This document shows, one piece after another, positions 51,864 through 60,608 of a stretch of DNA of 64,000 bases. The stretch is from CAYQTO01 sp964420455 (GTDB lineage: Bacteria > Sumerlaeota > Sumerlaeia > SLMS01). The notes beneath the pieces were generated by a model. It was not told the DNA's origin. It made no database searches and saw only the letters and a program-made list of their open reading frames with translations. The translations under genes and the position numbers were made by a program. Position 1 is the stretch's first letter, and every line of letters starts with the position of its first letter. Where the stretch lies: contig CAYQTO010000005.1 in the NCBI GenBank assembly GCA_964420455.1, forward strand, positions 3,046-67,045, read 5' to 3'.

Positions 51864-53489
51864 CTAGCGGAGAGGCAGCCCTTCCATCGCCGGTCGCCGG
51901 TAACGCCAGATCACGAAAACCCTGCGCCCGTTGCCGTCATTATACGCGGGGCCGCGATACACCTCGTCCGCCTCGTAGACGTTGACCGAGTGGCGCGTCC
52001 CCGTGAGGAGCCGCTCGCGCACGGCGAACTCCCGGGTGCCGTAGCCTGGAGCCACCTCGTCCTCGGGCACCGCGTGATACGCCAGCCAATCAATCGCACG
52101 GCGATTCAGGTACGACCCGAGCCCGTTGATCCGGAGCGTTTCCTGATACGCCCGGTTGTTGATCACCCCGTCGAGGTTCACCACGCCACCGCCGCGAAAG
52201 TAGCCAAAGGCACCGCAATCGGTCATTCCCACCAGCGCGTTTTCCGGCAGGTTTTCCCGGGCCCAGGCCGCCGCCTCCATCGATTGGCGTTGGAATGCGT
52301 ACTCCGGCCGGGCAAGCGGGAGGAAGATGGACAGGGCGAAGCCACCCGCCATGGCGGCGAGCACCAGCGCTCCCACGCCCCGTCGTCCCCTGGTAGGCAG
52401 GCCCTCCATCATGGGTCCAAGAACCGCCGCCATCGCCGCCGTCCCCAGCACGTACTCCGACGCGAAATGCCAGTGGTGAATCCCCCAGCCAACAAACAGC
52501 AACGTGTTGACCAGGTGGAGAAGCGTATAGACGGCGACCACAAGCCAGGGGAGGCGCACCGCCGGGCCCGGGTCCCCCTTGCGCAAGAACAGCCACGCAC
52601 CCCCCGCAACGGCCGCGAGACCCGCGGCAATCCCGGGGAGTTCCCCGAGGAGCCGCCCCACGTCCGTCACCGGGACCGGGAAGGTGCTCTTGAGCTGGAT
52701 GCTGATCGGGACGACCGTGTCGAAGTGGATGCCGTTGATGATGGCATAAACGGCCGCCATGAGGAGACCGGGGAGGGCAGTGGCGGCGAACTTGGCAAGT
52801 CGCTCCCGCGGCGACGGGGCACCCGCAACGGGTAGGAGAAGCGCCAGCCCGGCAACCATCGCCATCAGGGCCAGGTCCAGCCGGGCGAGGGCCATCAGCG
52901 ACAGAAGCGCCCCGTGGGCCACGTCGCGGACGGACAGCGGGGCCACAAAGACGCGCGTGTGGGCGACAAACGCCAGCCAGCCCCCCAGCCCAAGGACCAC
53001 GAGGCCGGACTCGAGCCCATCCGAAGCGAAGTAGAAGAGGAAGGGCGTGCTGGCGGCCGCGGCGGCCAGTGCCGTTGCTCCGGCGCCCCAACCCCGCAGG
53101 GAAACGGCAAGAAGGGTCGCGCCCGCCCCGAAGAGAAGCGCCTGAATCGCCAGCATCACCCGGACGAAGAAGAAGGACTCGCCAGCGCCGTCGGGCCCGA
53201 TCCCCAGTGCGAGGGCCACGGTCGAACACACGATCATCCAAAGGGGGTGATAACCGTTGGTGGGCTCAAGGCCGTCGAAGCTCGATCCCTGTCCGCCGGC
53301 GACATGGCGCGCCACCTGGAAATAGTAGTAGGCGTCGTCCGGGGGGAGCGCCGCGAGGACTGGCCCGTTGTATAGAAAGACAGACACAAGGCGGAGGAGG
53401 AGCTGGAGGCCGAGGAGGGCGACGGCCGCCGCGAGGAACCGGGAAAGGGGTGGGCGCCGGCTACTCGGCGGGGACGTTGCGGAGGGCAT
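51864..53489 (-). CDS. polytopic GT-C-type glycosyltransferase
   Basis: 541 residues with about ten to eleven hydrophobic segments and a luminal C-terminal domain of about 100 residues. A-A-L-P-P-D-D-A-Y-Y-Y-F is the first-loop D-D motif expected in GT-C enzymes that use polyprenyl-phosphate sugars, followed by G-L-E-P-T-N-G-Y-H-P-L-W. ATG 53489 chosen over TTG 53498. The first 29 nt overlap the previous gene. GTCTATAC at 52525 (V-Y-T). Would glycosylate protein, lipid or glycan outside the membrane. Confidence 0.75.
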   Translation of the reverse strand: MPSATSPPSSRRPPLSRFLAAAVALLGLQLLLRLVSVFLYNGPVLAALPPDDAYYYFQVARHVAGGQGSSFDGLEPTNGYHPLWMIVCSTVALALGIGPDGAGESFFFVRVMLAIQALLFGAGATLLAVSLRGWGAGATALAAAAASTPFLFYFASDGLESGLVVLGLGGWLAFVAHTRVFVAPLSVRDVAHGALLSLMALARLDLALMAMVAGLALLLPVAGAPSPRERLAKFAATALPGLLMAAVYAIINGIHFDTVVPISIQLKSTFPVPVTDVGRLLGELPGIAAGLAAVAGGAWLFLRKGDPGPAVRLPWLVVAVYTLLHLVNTLLFVGWGIHHWHFASEYVLGTAAMAAVLGPMMEGLPTRGRRGVGALVLAAMAGGFALSIFLPLARPEYAFQRQSMEAAAWARENLPENALVGMTDCGAFGYFRGGGVVNLDGVINNRAYQETLRINGLGSYLNRRAIDWLAYHAVPEDEVAPGYGTREFAVRERLLTGTRHSVNVYEADEVYRGPAYNDGNGRRVFVIWRYRRPAMEGLPLR

Positions 53490-56349
53490 CGTCGCCAAAG
53501 CCGAAGAAGGAGTCGGGCAGAGCGGGATCCGCGAAGGCGGCCTCGGTCCCGGACGAGGAGAAGGACCCGAGCCAGAGCGTGGCGCCGTCGGACTCGCCGT
53601 CGTTCAGCGGCAGGACGATGACCCCACCGGCGAGGAAGGCCGCGGTGCGCGGGACCGGGACGACGACCTGGCGGCGCACCCACCCCTTGCCAAAGGTCTG
53701 CCCGCGAATGTTCGGCCCGTTGGCGTAGGTCGATAGGCCCAGGCGGGTTCCACGGCTGTCGAGAAACAGGGCGAGCGGCGTGATCTCGTGCTGGTGGAGT
53801 CCCTCGTAGCGCACATAGAACGAGTAGGTGACGAGGGTGCCCGGGATGACGGGCATGGGAGGGGCGACGACCTGGGCGTTGTCCCTCGAGCCGGAGGGGA
53901 TGTCGATGCGGAGGGGGGGATCGCCGGCCGGGGCAGTGATTTCGTTGTCTATACGAGTCTCAAACTTTGTGGCAATGGTCCATCCCGGTGCGGGCGCACC
54001 GGTCGGGAGAATCGTTCGGGGGACATCCTTCCAACCGGGTGAGAAAACGACCTCGCCGGATTCCTCGAGGGAGGGCTGGGGATTCTCCGGTTCCCCGGCA
54101 GTCCACTCGAGTCCACCAAAACCCCAGGGGAAATAGGGCGTGTAGGGCAGACGCGGCACCGTGCCGTGGATGGTGAGCCGATGATTGCCTGGCTCGAGAT
54201 CCAACGGGATTTCCAGGGTGGTCCATGCCTGGGGGCCCGGAGGAACGCGCCAGAGGCCCACATGGCGGCCGTCCACCGACAGGGCGAGGTCGAGCCCCGG
54301 AGGGATCTGTTGGGCGTTCTTTTCGAGGAGCGGGTCTGCCTCGTCGCGCAAGGGGAGATGAAGGCGGAGGAACCGCGGCCGGTCGTCCTGGTAAAGGAGG
54401 AAGTCGTAGGAACCGTCGCGCTCGTTGCGGAGGTACTCGCGCCCGTCCAGTTTGCCAACCTGATAGCGCGTGTGTTCCGGCAGGTTGATGAAGTCGCGGA
54501 ATGTATAGACAACGGTGTCGGGAAGCTCGGGGATGAGCAGGGCTGGGCCGGACGCTCCGGGCAGGAGGCGGGCAGCGGCGGTTTCCCCCTCCGCGTTGAG
54601 GGCTTCGACGAGTGCCCCGGGTGTTCCCCGCCAGGTGCCCCGCCCCCAGCGGAGAACCGCGTCTGACGGCCCGAGCTCGAATCGCGCCGCGGCGTTCGGA
54701 TAGACAAAGCGGTCGCCGTAGTCCCAATGGAGGAGAAGGGCGTCGTTCTCCGGGTCCCAGCGTGAGACACCGCGATAGACAAGATCGAGGCCGGGAATAG
54801 CAGCCTCGTAGAGGCGACGCTGGTCGACATAGCGCCACGACGAAAGCAGCCAGAGGGATTCCTCGGTGGAGAAGGCCGCGGGGAGGGCCCCGGTGAACAG
54901 GTCCGCCTCGTCGGGATGGCTGAACACGGCGTAGCCGGGAGGTCGGTCGGGGAGGTCATGGGTCTCGAGGAAATAGCCGGACTCGATGCGCTCGAGGCGG
55001 TTTGTGCCGACGATGGCCCCGCCGTCAAAGCGTTCCTCCAGGAGGTCGGCGGCCTCGCGGTAGTTGGCCTTTGGAGTCAGGAGGAAACGTCCTGTATATA
55101 CGGCGTTCACAGCGACGGGGACGGCAAGGACCATCGCCAGCAGGCGGATCGTGGGAGTGCCGCGCGCAATCCACCCGGCGAGAAACACCACGCCGCCCGC
55201 GACACACACCAGCAACAACGGCTGAAGGAAGGAGAAGTACCGGATATAGAAGGTTCGATTGTAGTTCAGGCTGAAGAGCAGGGCGTAGGAGAAGAGGGGA
55301 AGCACGATGGCCAGACCTGCAACGCCTGCGGCCGACAGGGATTTCTCCGCGCGGGCGGTTTTTACCAGCCACAGAATCCCGCACCCCGTCAGGGTGAGGA
55401 ACAGCATGGCGAGGACGTAGTCGACGGTGCCCATGCGGAAGAAATTGACGGTGAAGGCGGTGAAGTGGCGCGCGAAGAGGGGGAAGCCGAACTCGACATT
55501 TGTCAGGGCTGTCTGGCCGGGGGTGATGGCATTCTCGAGGAATTCGCCGAGGGCCCGGGCCCGGTCCGGCACCGAGGGGAGCACCACGATCGCGAGTACG
55601 GCGAGGAGGGGAAGGGCCGGCCGGCCAAGGAAACTGGACGGGCGGCTGCTGAGCACCAGTCGCCTCAAGTCCCGGAACACCAGCAGCCCCGTCACCATCC
55701 CCCCGAGCATCACCGCGGAGAAGATTGCCGACATCGGATGATTTCCGCGGTTCAGCCAGGCTGCCAAAAGGGCCAGCACAAAACCGATGTGCGGTGCCCC
55801 ACGAAACAGGAGCGTATATCCCAGGAGGCCCAGCATCGTGTAGAACGTCATACCCGCGTAATAATTGCCGTCCTGGGCATACATGACCATCCACGGACTG
55901 ACGAGCGCGAGAACGCCCAGGGCAATGGCGACGCGTGGACCCGCGGACCAGAGACCCCACAACGCGATGACAGGGATCGTCGCGGTGCCAAGGAGGGTGG
56001 ACCACATGCGCATGCCGTATTCGTTCTCGCCGAAGAGGGCGATCATGCGTTCGACCATTTCGAGATGGATGAAGTGGGCCTCGTAGGAGACGCTCCGGTA
56101 GGTGCCGGTGGCCGCCTCGCCGAGCATGCTGATTTCATCCATCCAAAGGCCGGCATCGCCGAGGCCGTAAAGGCGGGTGGCCGCGGCGAGGAGGGTGAGG
56201 ATTCCGAGGAACGGGAGCAGCGGGCGGGCCTCGGCGGCGAGCGACCGGATCACCGCCAGCTCGTGGCGCCAGAAGAAGAACGAGGCGTCGTCGGGTGCTT
56301 TCTCCCGGCGACGGCGCTCGCGCACGCGATCTCTTGCGGCGTCGGTCAT
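53461..56349 (-). CDS. large GT-C glycosyltransferase with C-terminal beta-sandwich domains
   Basis: 962 residues. The first 470 carry about ten membrane helices with G-L-W-M-D-E-I-S-M in the first loop, the Asp-Glu acid motif of GT39/PMT/ArnT-like enzymes. H-F-I-H-L-E-M follows. The rest is extracytoplasmic, with two or three beta-rich domains; residues about 700-780 (P-P-G-L-D-L-A-L-S-V-D-G-R) and about 840-955 look like carbohydrate-binding or jelly-roll modules. ATG 56349 overlaps the DUF2851 stop (ATGA). Contains GTCTATAC at 54503 (V-Y-T) and the opposite orientation at 53947 (R-I-D). Confidence 0.78.
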   Translation of the reverse strand: MTDAARDRVRERRRREKAPDDASFFFWRHELAVIRSLAAEARPLLPFLGILTLLAAATRLYGLGDAGLWMDEISMLGEAATGTYRSVSYEAHFIHLEMVERMIALFGENEYGMRMWSTLLGTATIPVIALWGLWSAGPRVAIALGVLALVSPWMVMYAQDGNYYAGMTFYTMLGLLGYTLLFRGAPHIGFVLALLAAWLNRGNHPMSAIFSAVMLGGMVTGLLVFRDLRRLVLSSRPSSFLGRPALPLLAVLAIVVLPSVPDRARALGEFLENAITPGQTALTNVEFGFPLFARHFTAFTVNFFRMGTVDYVLAMLFLTLTGCGILWLVKTARAEKSLSAAGVAGLAIVLPLFSYALLFSLNYNRTFYIRYFSFLQPLLLVCVAGGVVFLAGWIARGTPTIRLLAMVLAVPVAVNAVYTGRFLLTPKANYREAADLLEERFDGGAIVGTNRLERIESGYFLETHDLPDRPPGYAVFSHPDEADLFTGALPAAFSTEESLWLLSSWRYVDQRRLYEAAIPGLDLVYRGVSRWDPENDALLLHWDYGDRFVYPNAAARFELGPSDAVLRWGRGTWRGTPGALVEALNAEGETAAARLLPGASGPALLIPELPDTVVYTFRDFINLPEHTRYQVGKLDGREYLRNERDGSYDFLLYQDDRPRFLRLHLPLRDEADPLLEKNAQQIPPGLDLALSVDGRHVGLWRVPPGPQAWTTLEIPLDLEPGNHRLTIHGTVPRLPYTPYFPWGFGGLEWTAGEPENPQPSLEESGEVVFSPGWKDVPRTILPTGAPAPGWTIATKFETRIDNEITAPAGDPPLRIDIPSGSRDNAQVVAPPMPVIPGTLVTYSFYVRYEGLHQHEITPLALFLDSRGTRLGLSTYANGPNIRGQTFGKGWVRRQVVVPVPRTAAFLAGGVIVLPLNDGESDGATLWLGSFSSSGTEAAFADPALPDSFFGFGDDALRNVPAE

Positions 56350-57911
56350 GACGCGCCAGGGGCCGCCGCGTCGCGGTCCGCGCTCAGGAACGTACAGTCG
56401 ACGCAGCTCCGGTCGTTCTGCGCGCAGCAGTCGTGGAACACCTTGAACATCGCCTGCTGGAAGATTTCCGTCTTCAGGAGTCCCGCGGCGGTCTTCTCCT
56501 CGCCGAAGAGTCGGTGCTGCATGAAGCGGACGAGGGAGTTCTTCTCGAGGGCGGGGAAGGAGGAGAGGGCGTCCCAGGCTCGTTGTTCGAGGACGCGGTC
56601 GCCGCGGCCGCGCGCGTGTGTGATGGCAATCGGAAGGAAGACATTGAAGAGGAGGGAGAAGGCGGCCGGCTCGCCGAGGAGCGACTGGTGGCGGTTCGGT
56701 TTTCCGCCGAGGGTGAAGTGGGTGGAGAAGTAGTGGGGCTCGTCGACGACGAGGAGCGCGGCGAGGTCGCGCCAGAAGCGGCGGAGGTCGCGAGGCTTGA
56801 GGGTGCCGAGTTCTGTTCCGCGCAGGCGGGTGAAGAGGTTTTCGAGGAGCGGCGAACCGGGGTCCGCCAGGCGGCCGACGAGTTGCGCCACGGCGGTCAG
56901 GCGGCGGGTGGGAAAGCCGGCGGGGCGGACCCCCGCGAACCAGCGGCGGGTCGGCGGCAGGAGCCGGTCCGTGTAGTAAGGTCGGGCGAGACGCCAGAAG
57001 CGATCGAGGCGTTCGCGAAAGGCGGCCGTATCGTCGTCCTCGCCGAGCGCGTCCCGCTGGGCGGAGAGGAGGTTGCCGACGTTGAGGAGGATGGAGAGAA
57101 CGAAGTCGGTGCGGTCGGGGGGATCGACGTCCGCGGACAGGTCCACCAGTTCTGCGAACGGCGTCCGCTTTGCCAGGAGGAAGTACAAGGTCTTGGAGCC
57201 CTTGTATCCCTGGGCGGTGAGTATGGATTGATAGACAAGCTGGTCGAGGGAGGCGGTGCGTGCCTGGGCGGCGAAGCGGGCGATCTTCTCCTCGATGCGG
57301 GCACGGCCGGCGGCGAGGAGGAAGGCCTGGATCTCCGCCGGGTCGAGACGGAGGAACTCCTCGTGGCAAAGTCCGCGATCGCTCGGCGTTGCGTGGGGGT
57401 AATCGTTAAGATTGATGGTGGCGCGGATGGTGTCGAGGTCCGGCTCGAGAAAGTCCTCGAGGACGAGGCGCTCGAGGCGCTCGCCGTTTTGCTTCTCGTC
57501 GTAGGGGCGGTCGTCGTCGCGAAAGAGGACCACGTGGAGGACGACGCGGTTGTAGTCGTAGTCCTGGTGGTGGCCGTGGCGGGTCCAGTCGTTGGAAGGA
57601 ACATGTATTTCGACGTCGCCGGCGAGTGCCTGGCCGGCGAGGGTGATGCGGGCGTCCTCGAAGTCGGGGCCGCGGCCGTTGTTCCATCGGCCGGGCTCGT
57701 GGATTTCGAGGCGCTTGCCGCTGGCGGTGATGAGTTGATCGCGGCGGAGGAGTTGGTCGTGCCAGATTGCCTGAACCAGGCGCTCGTCTATACGGCGGGG
57801 GCTGGCGGGCCCCTCCTCGCGGAGGGTGGTGGCGCGGGCAAAGCGGTCGGCAAACCGGAGCCAGGCGCCGCGCCACTGCTCCTGTACCGTGGTGTCCGCG
57901 GTGGCGGTCAC
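56346..57911 (-). CDS. DUF2851 family protein
   Basis: 521 residues. I-W-H-D-Q-L-L ... I-H-E-P-G-R-W-N-N-G-R-G-P-D-F-E-D-A and G-D-V-E-I-H-V-P-S-N-D-W-T-R-H-G-H are the defining blocks of DUF2851, and V-V-L-H-V-V-L-F follows. P-D-F...E-I-H resembles a PD-(D/E)xK nuclease core, which is a guess. The C-terminus has a cysteine cluster (D-C-C-A-Q-N-D-R-S-C-V-D-C). GTG start at 57911 overlaps the pfkA stop (GTGA). R-I-D near the start is encoded by GTATAGAC. Function not known. Confidence 0.85.
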   Translation of the reverse strand: MTATADTTVQEQWRGAWLRFADRFARATTLREEGPASPRRIDERLVQAIWHDQLLRRDQLITASGKRLEIHEPGRWNNGRGPDFEDARITLAGQALAGDVEIHVPSNDWTRHGHHQDYDYNRVVLHVVLFRDDDRPYDEKQNGERLERLVLEDFLEPDLDTIRATINLNDYPHATPSDRGLCHEEFLRLDPAEIQAFLLAAGRARIEEKIARFAAQARTASLDQLVYQSILTAQGYKGSKTLYFLLAKRTPFAELVDLSADVDPPDRTDFVLSILLNVGNLLSAQRDALGEDDDTAAFRERLDRFWRLARPYYTDRLLPPTRRWFAGVRPAGFPTRRLTAVAQLVGRLADPGSPLLENLFTRLRGTELGTLKPRDLRRFWRDLAALLVVDEPHYFSTHFTLGGKPNRHQSLLGEPAAFSLLFNVFLPIAITHARGRGDRVLEQRAWDALSSFPALEKNSLVRFMQHRLFGEEKTAAGLLKTEIFQQAMFKVFHDCCAQNDRSCVDCTFLSADRDAAAPGAS

Positions 57912-59116
57912 GACTCGTCGCCGAAACTCGTCCCGACGGCGCGGGCGGCGGCGATGAGGGGATCGTCCAGGGCGACGGGCTTGAGCTTGTGGATCGCCTC
58001 CTCGAGCGGCACGTCGGTAATCCGGCCTTGCTGGAGGGCGACCATGCGGCCGAACCGGCGTCCGGCGGCGAGCATGGCCGCGTGATAGCCGTACTCGGTG
58101 GAGAGGAGGCGATCGGCCGCCGTTGGCGTCCCGCCGCGCTGGAGGTGGCCGAGGACGGTAGCCCGCGCCTCCAGCCCCGTCCGCCGCCCGATCTGGTCCG
58201 CCAGCAGCTGCGCGATTCCGCCGAGACGGAGGGGATCCGGCGAGTCCTTCACGATGCGGGCAATCGTCAGGTCGCCCCCCTTCGGCTTGGCACCCTCCGC
58301 GACCACAATGATGGAGAACCGCTTTCCGGCGCGCGAACGCTGGAGGCAGACCTCCGAAATCGCGTCCAGATCATAGGGGATCTCCGGAATGAGCATCACG
58401 TCGCCGCCGCCGGCGATGCCCGCCTCGAGCGCGAGGTGCCCCGTATAGCGCCCCATCATTTCCACGATCATCACGCGGTGGTGGCTCATGGCCGTCGTGT
58501 GGAGTCGGTCGATGGCCTCCGTGGCCGTCTGAACGGCGGTGTTGAAGCCGAAGGTGTAGTCCGTCGCGCTCAGGTCGTTGTCGATGGTCTTTGGCACGCC
58601 GACCACGTTGACGCCCTTGCGCATGAACTGGGTGGCCATGTTCAGCGTGCCGTCGCCGCCGATGCAAATCAGGCAATCCCACCCCATGGTTTCGATGAAC
58701 TCGACGCACTCGTCGCTGATGTCCACGGTTTGCTCTTCGCCATTGATGCTCATGCGGTGCTGGAACGGGTTGTCCTTGTTGCTGCTGCCGAGGATGGTGC
58801 CGCCGAGGGTAAGGATGCCGCTGGCGTCGTCGCTGGTCAGGCGACGGGCCCGCCGATAGATGAGGCCGTGGAAGCCATCCTCCAGGCCGTAACACTCGAT
58901 CTTGTGGGTGTTGATGGCGGTCTTGACGACGGCGCGGATAACGGCGTTGAGGCCCGGGCAATCGCCGCCGCCGGTGAGGATGGCGAGCCGGCGCACCGGC
59001 GTGGCCGCCGCGGCGCGGGACTTGGCGGCGGTGGCGGGCTTCGTGGTGGCGCCATTTTTGCGCGCAGCCTTCACAGACTTCGTCTTGCGCGGGGTTGCCT
59101 TCGGCTTTGCTGCCAT
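57908..59116 (-). CDS. pfkA: 6-phosphofructokinase, group III-like, with basic N-terminal tail
   Basis: 402 residues. L-T-G-G-G-D-C-P-G-L-N, I-C-I-G-G-D-G-T-L-N, P-K-T-I-D-N-D and E-M-M-G-R-Y-T-G-H are PFKA motifs. Gly after G-G-D favours ATP, while the Lys in P-K-T-I-D-N-D (Gly in E. coli PfkA) is the Gly/Lys pairing of the mixed group III seen in actinomycetes. Residues 1-40 are a Lys/Ala/Pro/Thr-rich tail like histone H1 tails (K-P-K-A-T-P-R-K-T-K), unusual for PFK. ATG 59116 has GAGGA about 10 nt upstream. It heads an operon with DUF2851 and two GT-C enzymes. Confidence 0.92.
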   Translation of the reverse strand: MAAKPKATPRKTKSVKAARKNGATTKPATAAKSRAAAATPVRRLAILTGGGDCPGLNAVIRAVVKTAINTHKIECYGLEDGFHGLIYRRARRLTSDDASGILTLGGTILGSSNKDNPFQHRMSINGEEQTVDISDECVEFIETMGWDCLICIGGDGTLNMATQFMRKGVNVVGVPKTIDNDLSATDYTFGFNTAVQTATEAIDRLHTTAMSHHRVMIVEMMGRYTGHLALEAGIAGGGDVMLIPEIPYDLDAISEVCLQRSRAGKRFSIIVVAEGAKPKGGDLTIARIVKDSPDPLRLGGIAQLLADQIGRRTGLEARATVLGHLQRGGTPTAADRLLSTEYGYHAAMLAAGRRFGRMVALQQGRITDVPLEEAIHKLKPVALDDPLIAAARAVGTSFGDES

Positions 59117-59282
59117 GGTCGTGATCCTCGTGGAGGGTGGAATGGACAGTTGGGGGCAAGCTGGCGAAGGGCTCCCCGGGTGGCAAAGGGGATTCGCTGC
59201 AAGGCGGGGCTTGCCATGAAGGGAGCCATCGGGGGTGATGGGTGTCGCTGCGGCGATCACAGCGTCCTGGAGGCCATAGCCG

Positions 59283-60164
59283 GTGGGGCTTGACTACGAC
59301 GAAATTTCACAGGGACGGCGGCGGAACTGGGATCCCCTCAAGCCGGAGGACATCCGCGAGGCGGAATCCAAGGCAAAAAAGGAGGCACGGCGGCAGGAAC
59401 GGGCCGAGCGCCAGAAGAAGAAACAGCTCAGTTACCTGAAGGCACGGGACGTCCTGCGGGAGGAGGAGAAGAGTGCGGACCTGGCGGCGTACGAGCGCGC
59501 CAAGCGCCAGGCCCTTGTGGTGGTTTCGGTCTTCCTCGGCGCCCTCCTTGTCTATATCGGTATCTCCATGGTTGTGGACTGGCGTCGGTCCGTCCAGTCC
59601 CGCGAGGACCTCGCGCGATTCGAGGAAGTGCTGCTGGAGGGCGAGCGCGTGTTCGACCTCGCCACCCCCGTCGGCGCCCTTTCCAGCTGGCGCAGCGCCT
59701 GGTCCGCCGGCGAGATCGACACCCTCTTTCGCCTCTTCAGCGAGGATTACCGCAAGAAGGTCCGCGGCAACAAGCCGCTCGAAGTCGTCCAGGCCGAGTA
59801 TCGCCGGCTCTATCGCGACGGCCGGCTCGACCAGCAGCGCTCCATCGCGGAGCTCTTCGGCAACGTCGAGATCATCCGCCTTCCCGACCCGCCCCACCGC
59901 GATGGCGACCTCGCCCTGTTCCGTTCCGAGCGGGTCCAACTCATCGGCTCACCGGATCCGGTCCAGTACATCGCCGCCTTCTCCTACAATGCCAAGGGCG
60001 AGCAATGGCGCTTTGCGGACGTCCGCGAGGCCAAGTACTTCAGCGTCCGTTGGAACCACGAAAACCTCATCCGCCCGCTCCAGGTTGGTCCCCGGGCAAC
60101 CACCTACGACGAGGACGGCAATGCCATCCTCCTACCAGGCCAACCCCGCCGCACGGGGCCCTGA
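59283..60164 (+). CDS. membrane-anchored protein of unknown function
   Basis: 293 residues from a GTG at 59283. A strongly charged N-terminal helix (Lys/Arg/Glu, residues 20-75) precedes one membrane helix (A-L-V-V-V-S-V-F-L-G-A-L-L-V-Y-I-G-I). A periplasmic domain of about 190 residues follows (W-R-S-A-W-S-A-G-E-I-D-T-L-F-R-L-F-S-E-D-Y), with features of NTF2-like or DUF4440-type folds. The link W-S-A-G-x-x-D is common in such domains, so that assignment is tentative. 23 nt upstream of the next gene. Confidence 0.6.
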   Translation: MGLDYDEISQGRRRNWDPLKPEDIREAESKAKKEARRQERAERQKKKQLSYLKARDVLREEEKSADLAAYERAKRQALVVVSVFLGALLVYIGISMVVDWRRSVQSREDLARFEEVLLEGERVFDLATPVGALSSWRSAWSAGEIDTLFRLFSEDYRKKVRGNKPLEVVQAEYRRLYRDGRLDQQRSIAELFGNVEIIRLPDPPHRDGDLALFRSERVQLIGSPDPVQYIAAFSYNAKGEQWRFADVREAKYFSVRWNHENLIRPLQVGPRATTYDEDGNAILLPGQPRRTGP

Positions 60165-60187
60165 CATCCCCCGCCCAGGAAGTGCCC

Positions 60188-60544
60188 ATGAGCCGCGTCC
60201 CCCAAAAGCACCGCGAACTTCTCGAGGAGGAGGTTGTCGGCCTCAAGCCCACCGACGAGTTCCATGTCCTCCAACGCCTCGACAAGATGTCCGCCCAGTT
60301 CAACAAGGCCACCGGCAAGAGCCTCTACGACGAGCTGATGCACAACATCGAGGCGCTCCACCTGCTTCTCCGTGATCGCAAGGACATGGACGACCGCCAG
60401 CGCCGCGTGGCGGTCGCCGCCTGCAAGTACTTCGTCAAGGACGACGACCTGGTCCACGAGGACCATCCCGCCGGCCTGGTGGACGACGCCCTGGTGGTGC
60501 TCGCCGCCATGGAGGAACTGGCACCGCTCTTCGAGGAGTCCTGA
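60188..60544 (+). CDS. small YkvA-like (DUF1232-type) helical protein
   Basis: 118 residues, all helical. R-R-V-A-V-A-A-C-K-Y-F-V-K-D-D-D-L-V-H-E-D-H-P-A-G-L-V-D-D-A-L-V resembles the core of DUF1232/YkvA proteins, where Pro-Asp ... D-D-A is typical. Unlike classic members it lacks a clear membrane anchor. ATG 60188. Function unknown. Confidence 0.5.
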   Translation: MSRVPQKHRELLEEEVVGLKPTDEFHVLQRLDKMSAQFNKATGKSLYDELMHNIEALHLLLRDRKDMDDRQRRVAVAACKYFVKDDDLVHEDHPAGLVDDALVVLAAMEELAPLFEES

Positions 60545-60553
60545 GGAAAGGGA

Positions 60554-60581
60554 GCCGGACGGGGCGGTTGGGCGGTCCGGC
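60554..60581 (+). terminator. weak hairpin between convergent genes
   Basis: GCCGGAC and GTCCGGC can pair over a 14-nt G-rich loop, 10 nt past the stop of the YkvA-like gene. There is no T run, so termination is uncertain. Confidence 0.25.
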
Positions 60582-60608
60582 ACTTCGGAAAGCTCGGCCT
60601 CGCCCCCC

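Larger units (their letters stand above)
1107..57793. repeat. interspersed octamer GTCTATAC / GTATAGAC (20 copies across the window)
   Basis: Exact copies reading GTCTATAC on the plus strand start at 1107, 7697, 8134, 17428, 21446, 22910, 35544, 53947 and 57786. Copies reading GTATAGAC on the plus strand start at 3208, 3283, 8887, 10120, 23742, 36850, 44823, 45786, 46188, 52525 and 54503. All are inside genes. In GTCTATAC orientation every copy is preceded by a pyrimidine and all but one are followed by a purine, giving YGTCTATACR. Reading frames differ: 13 copies encode V-Y-T, two R-L-Y, three R-I-D (opposite orientation) and two Y-R. At about 65% GC a hand estimate expects under one copy in 64 kb. 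One-mismatch relatives (GTCTATAA, GTCTATGC, GTGTATAC) are also frequent. Function unknown. The coordinates span the whole set; there is no continuous element. Confidence 0.85.
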
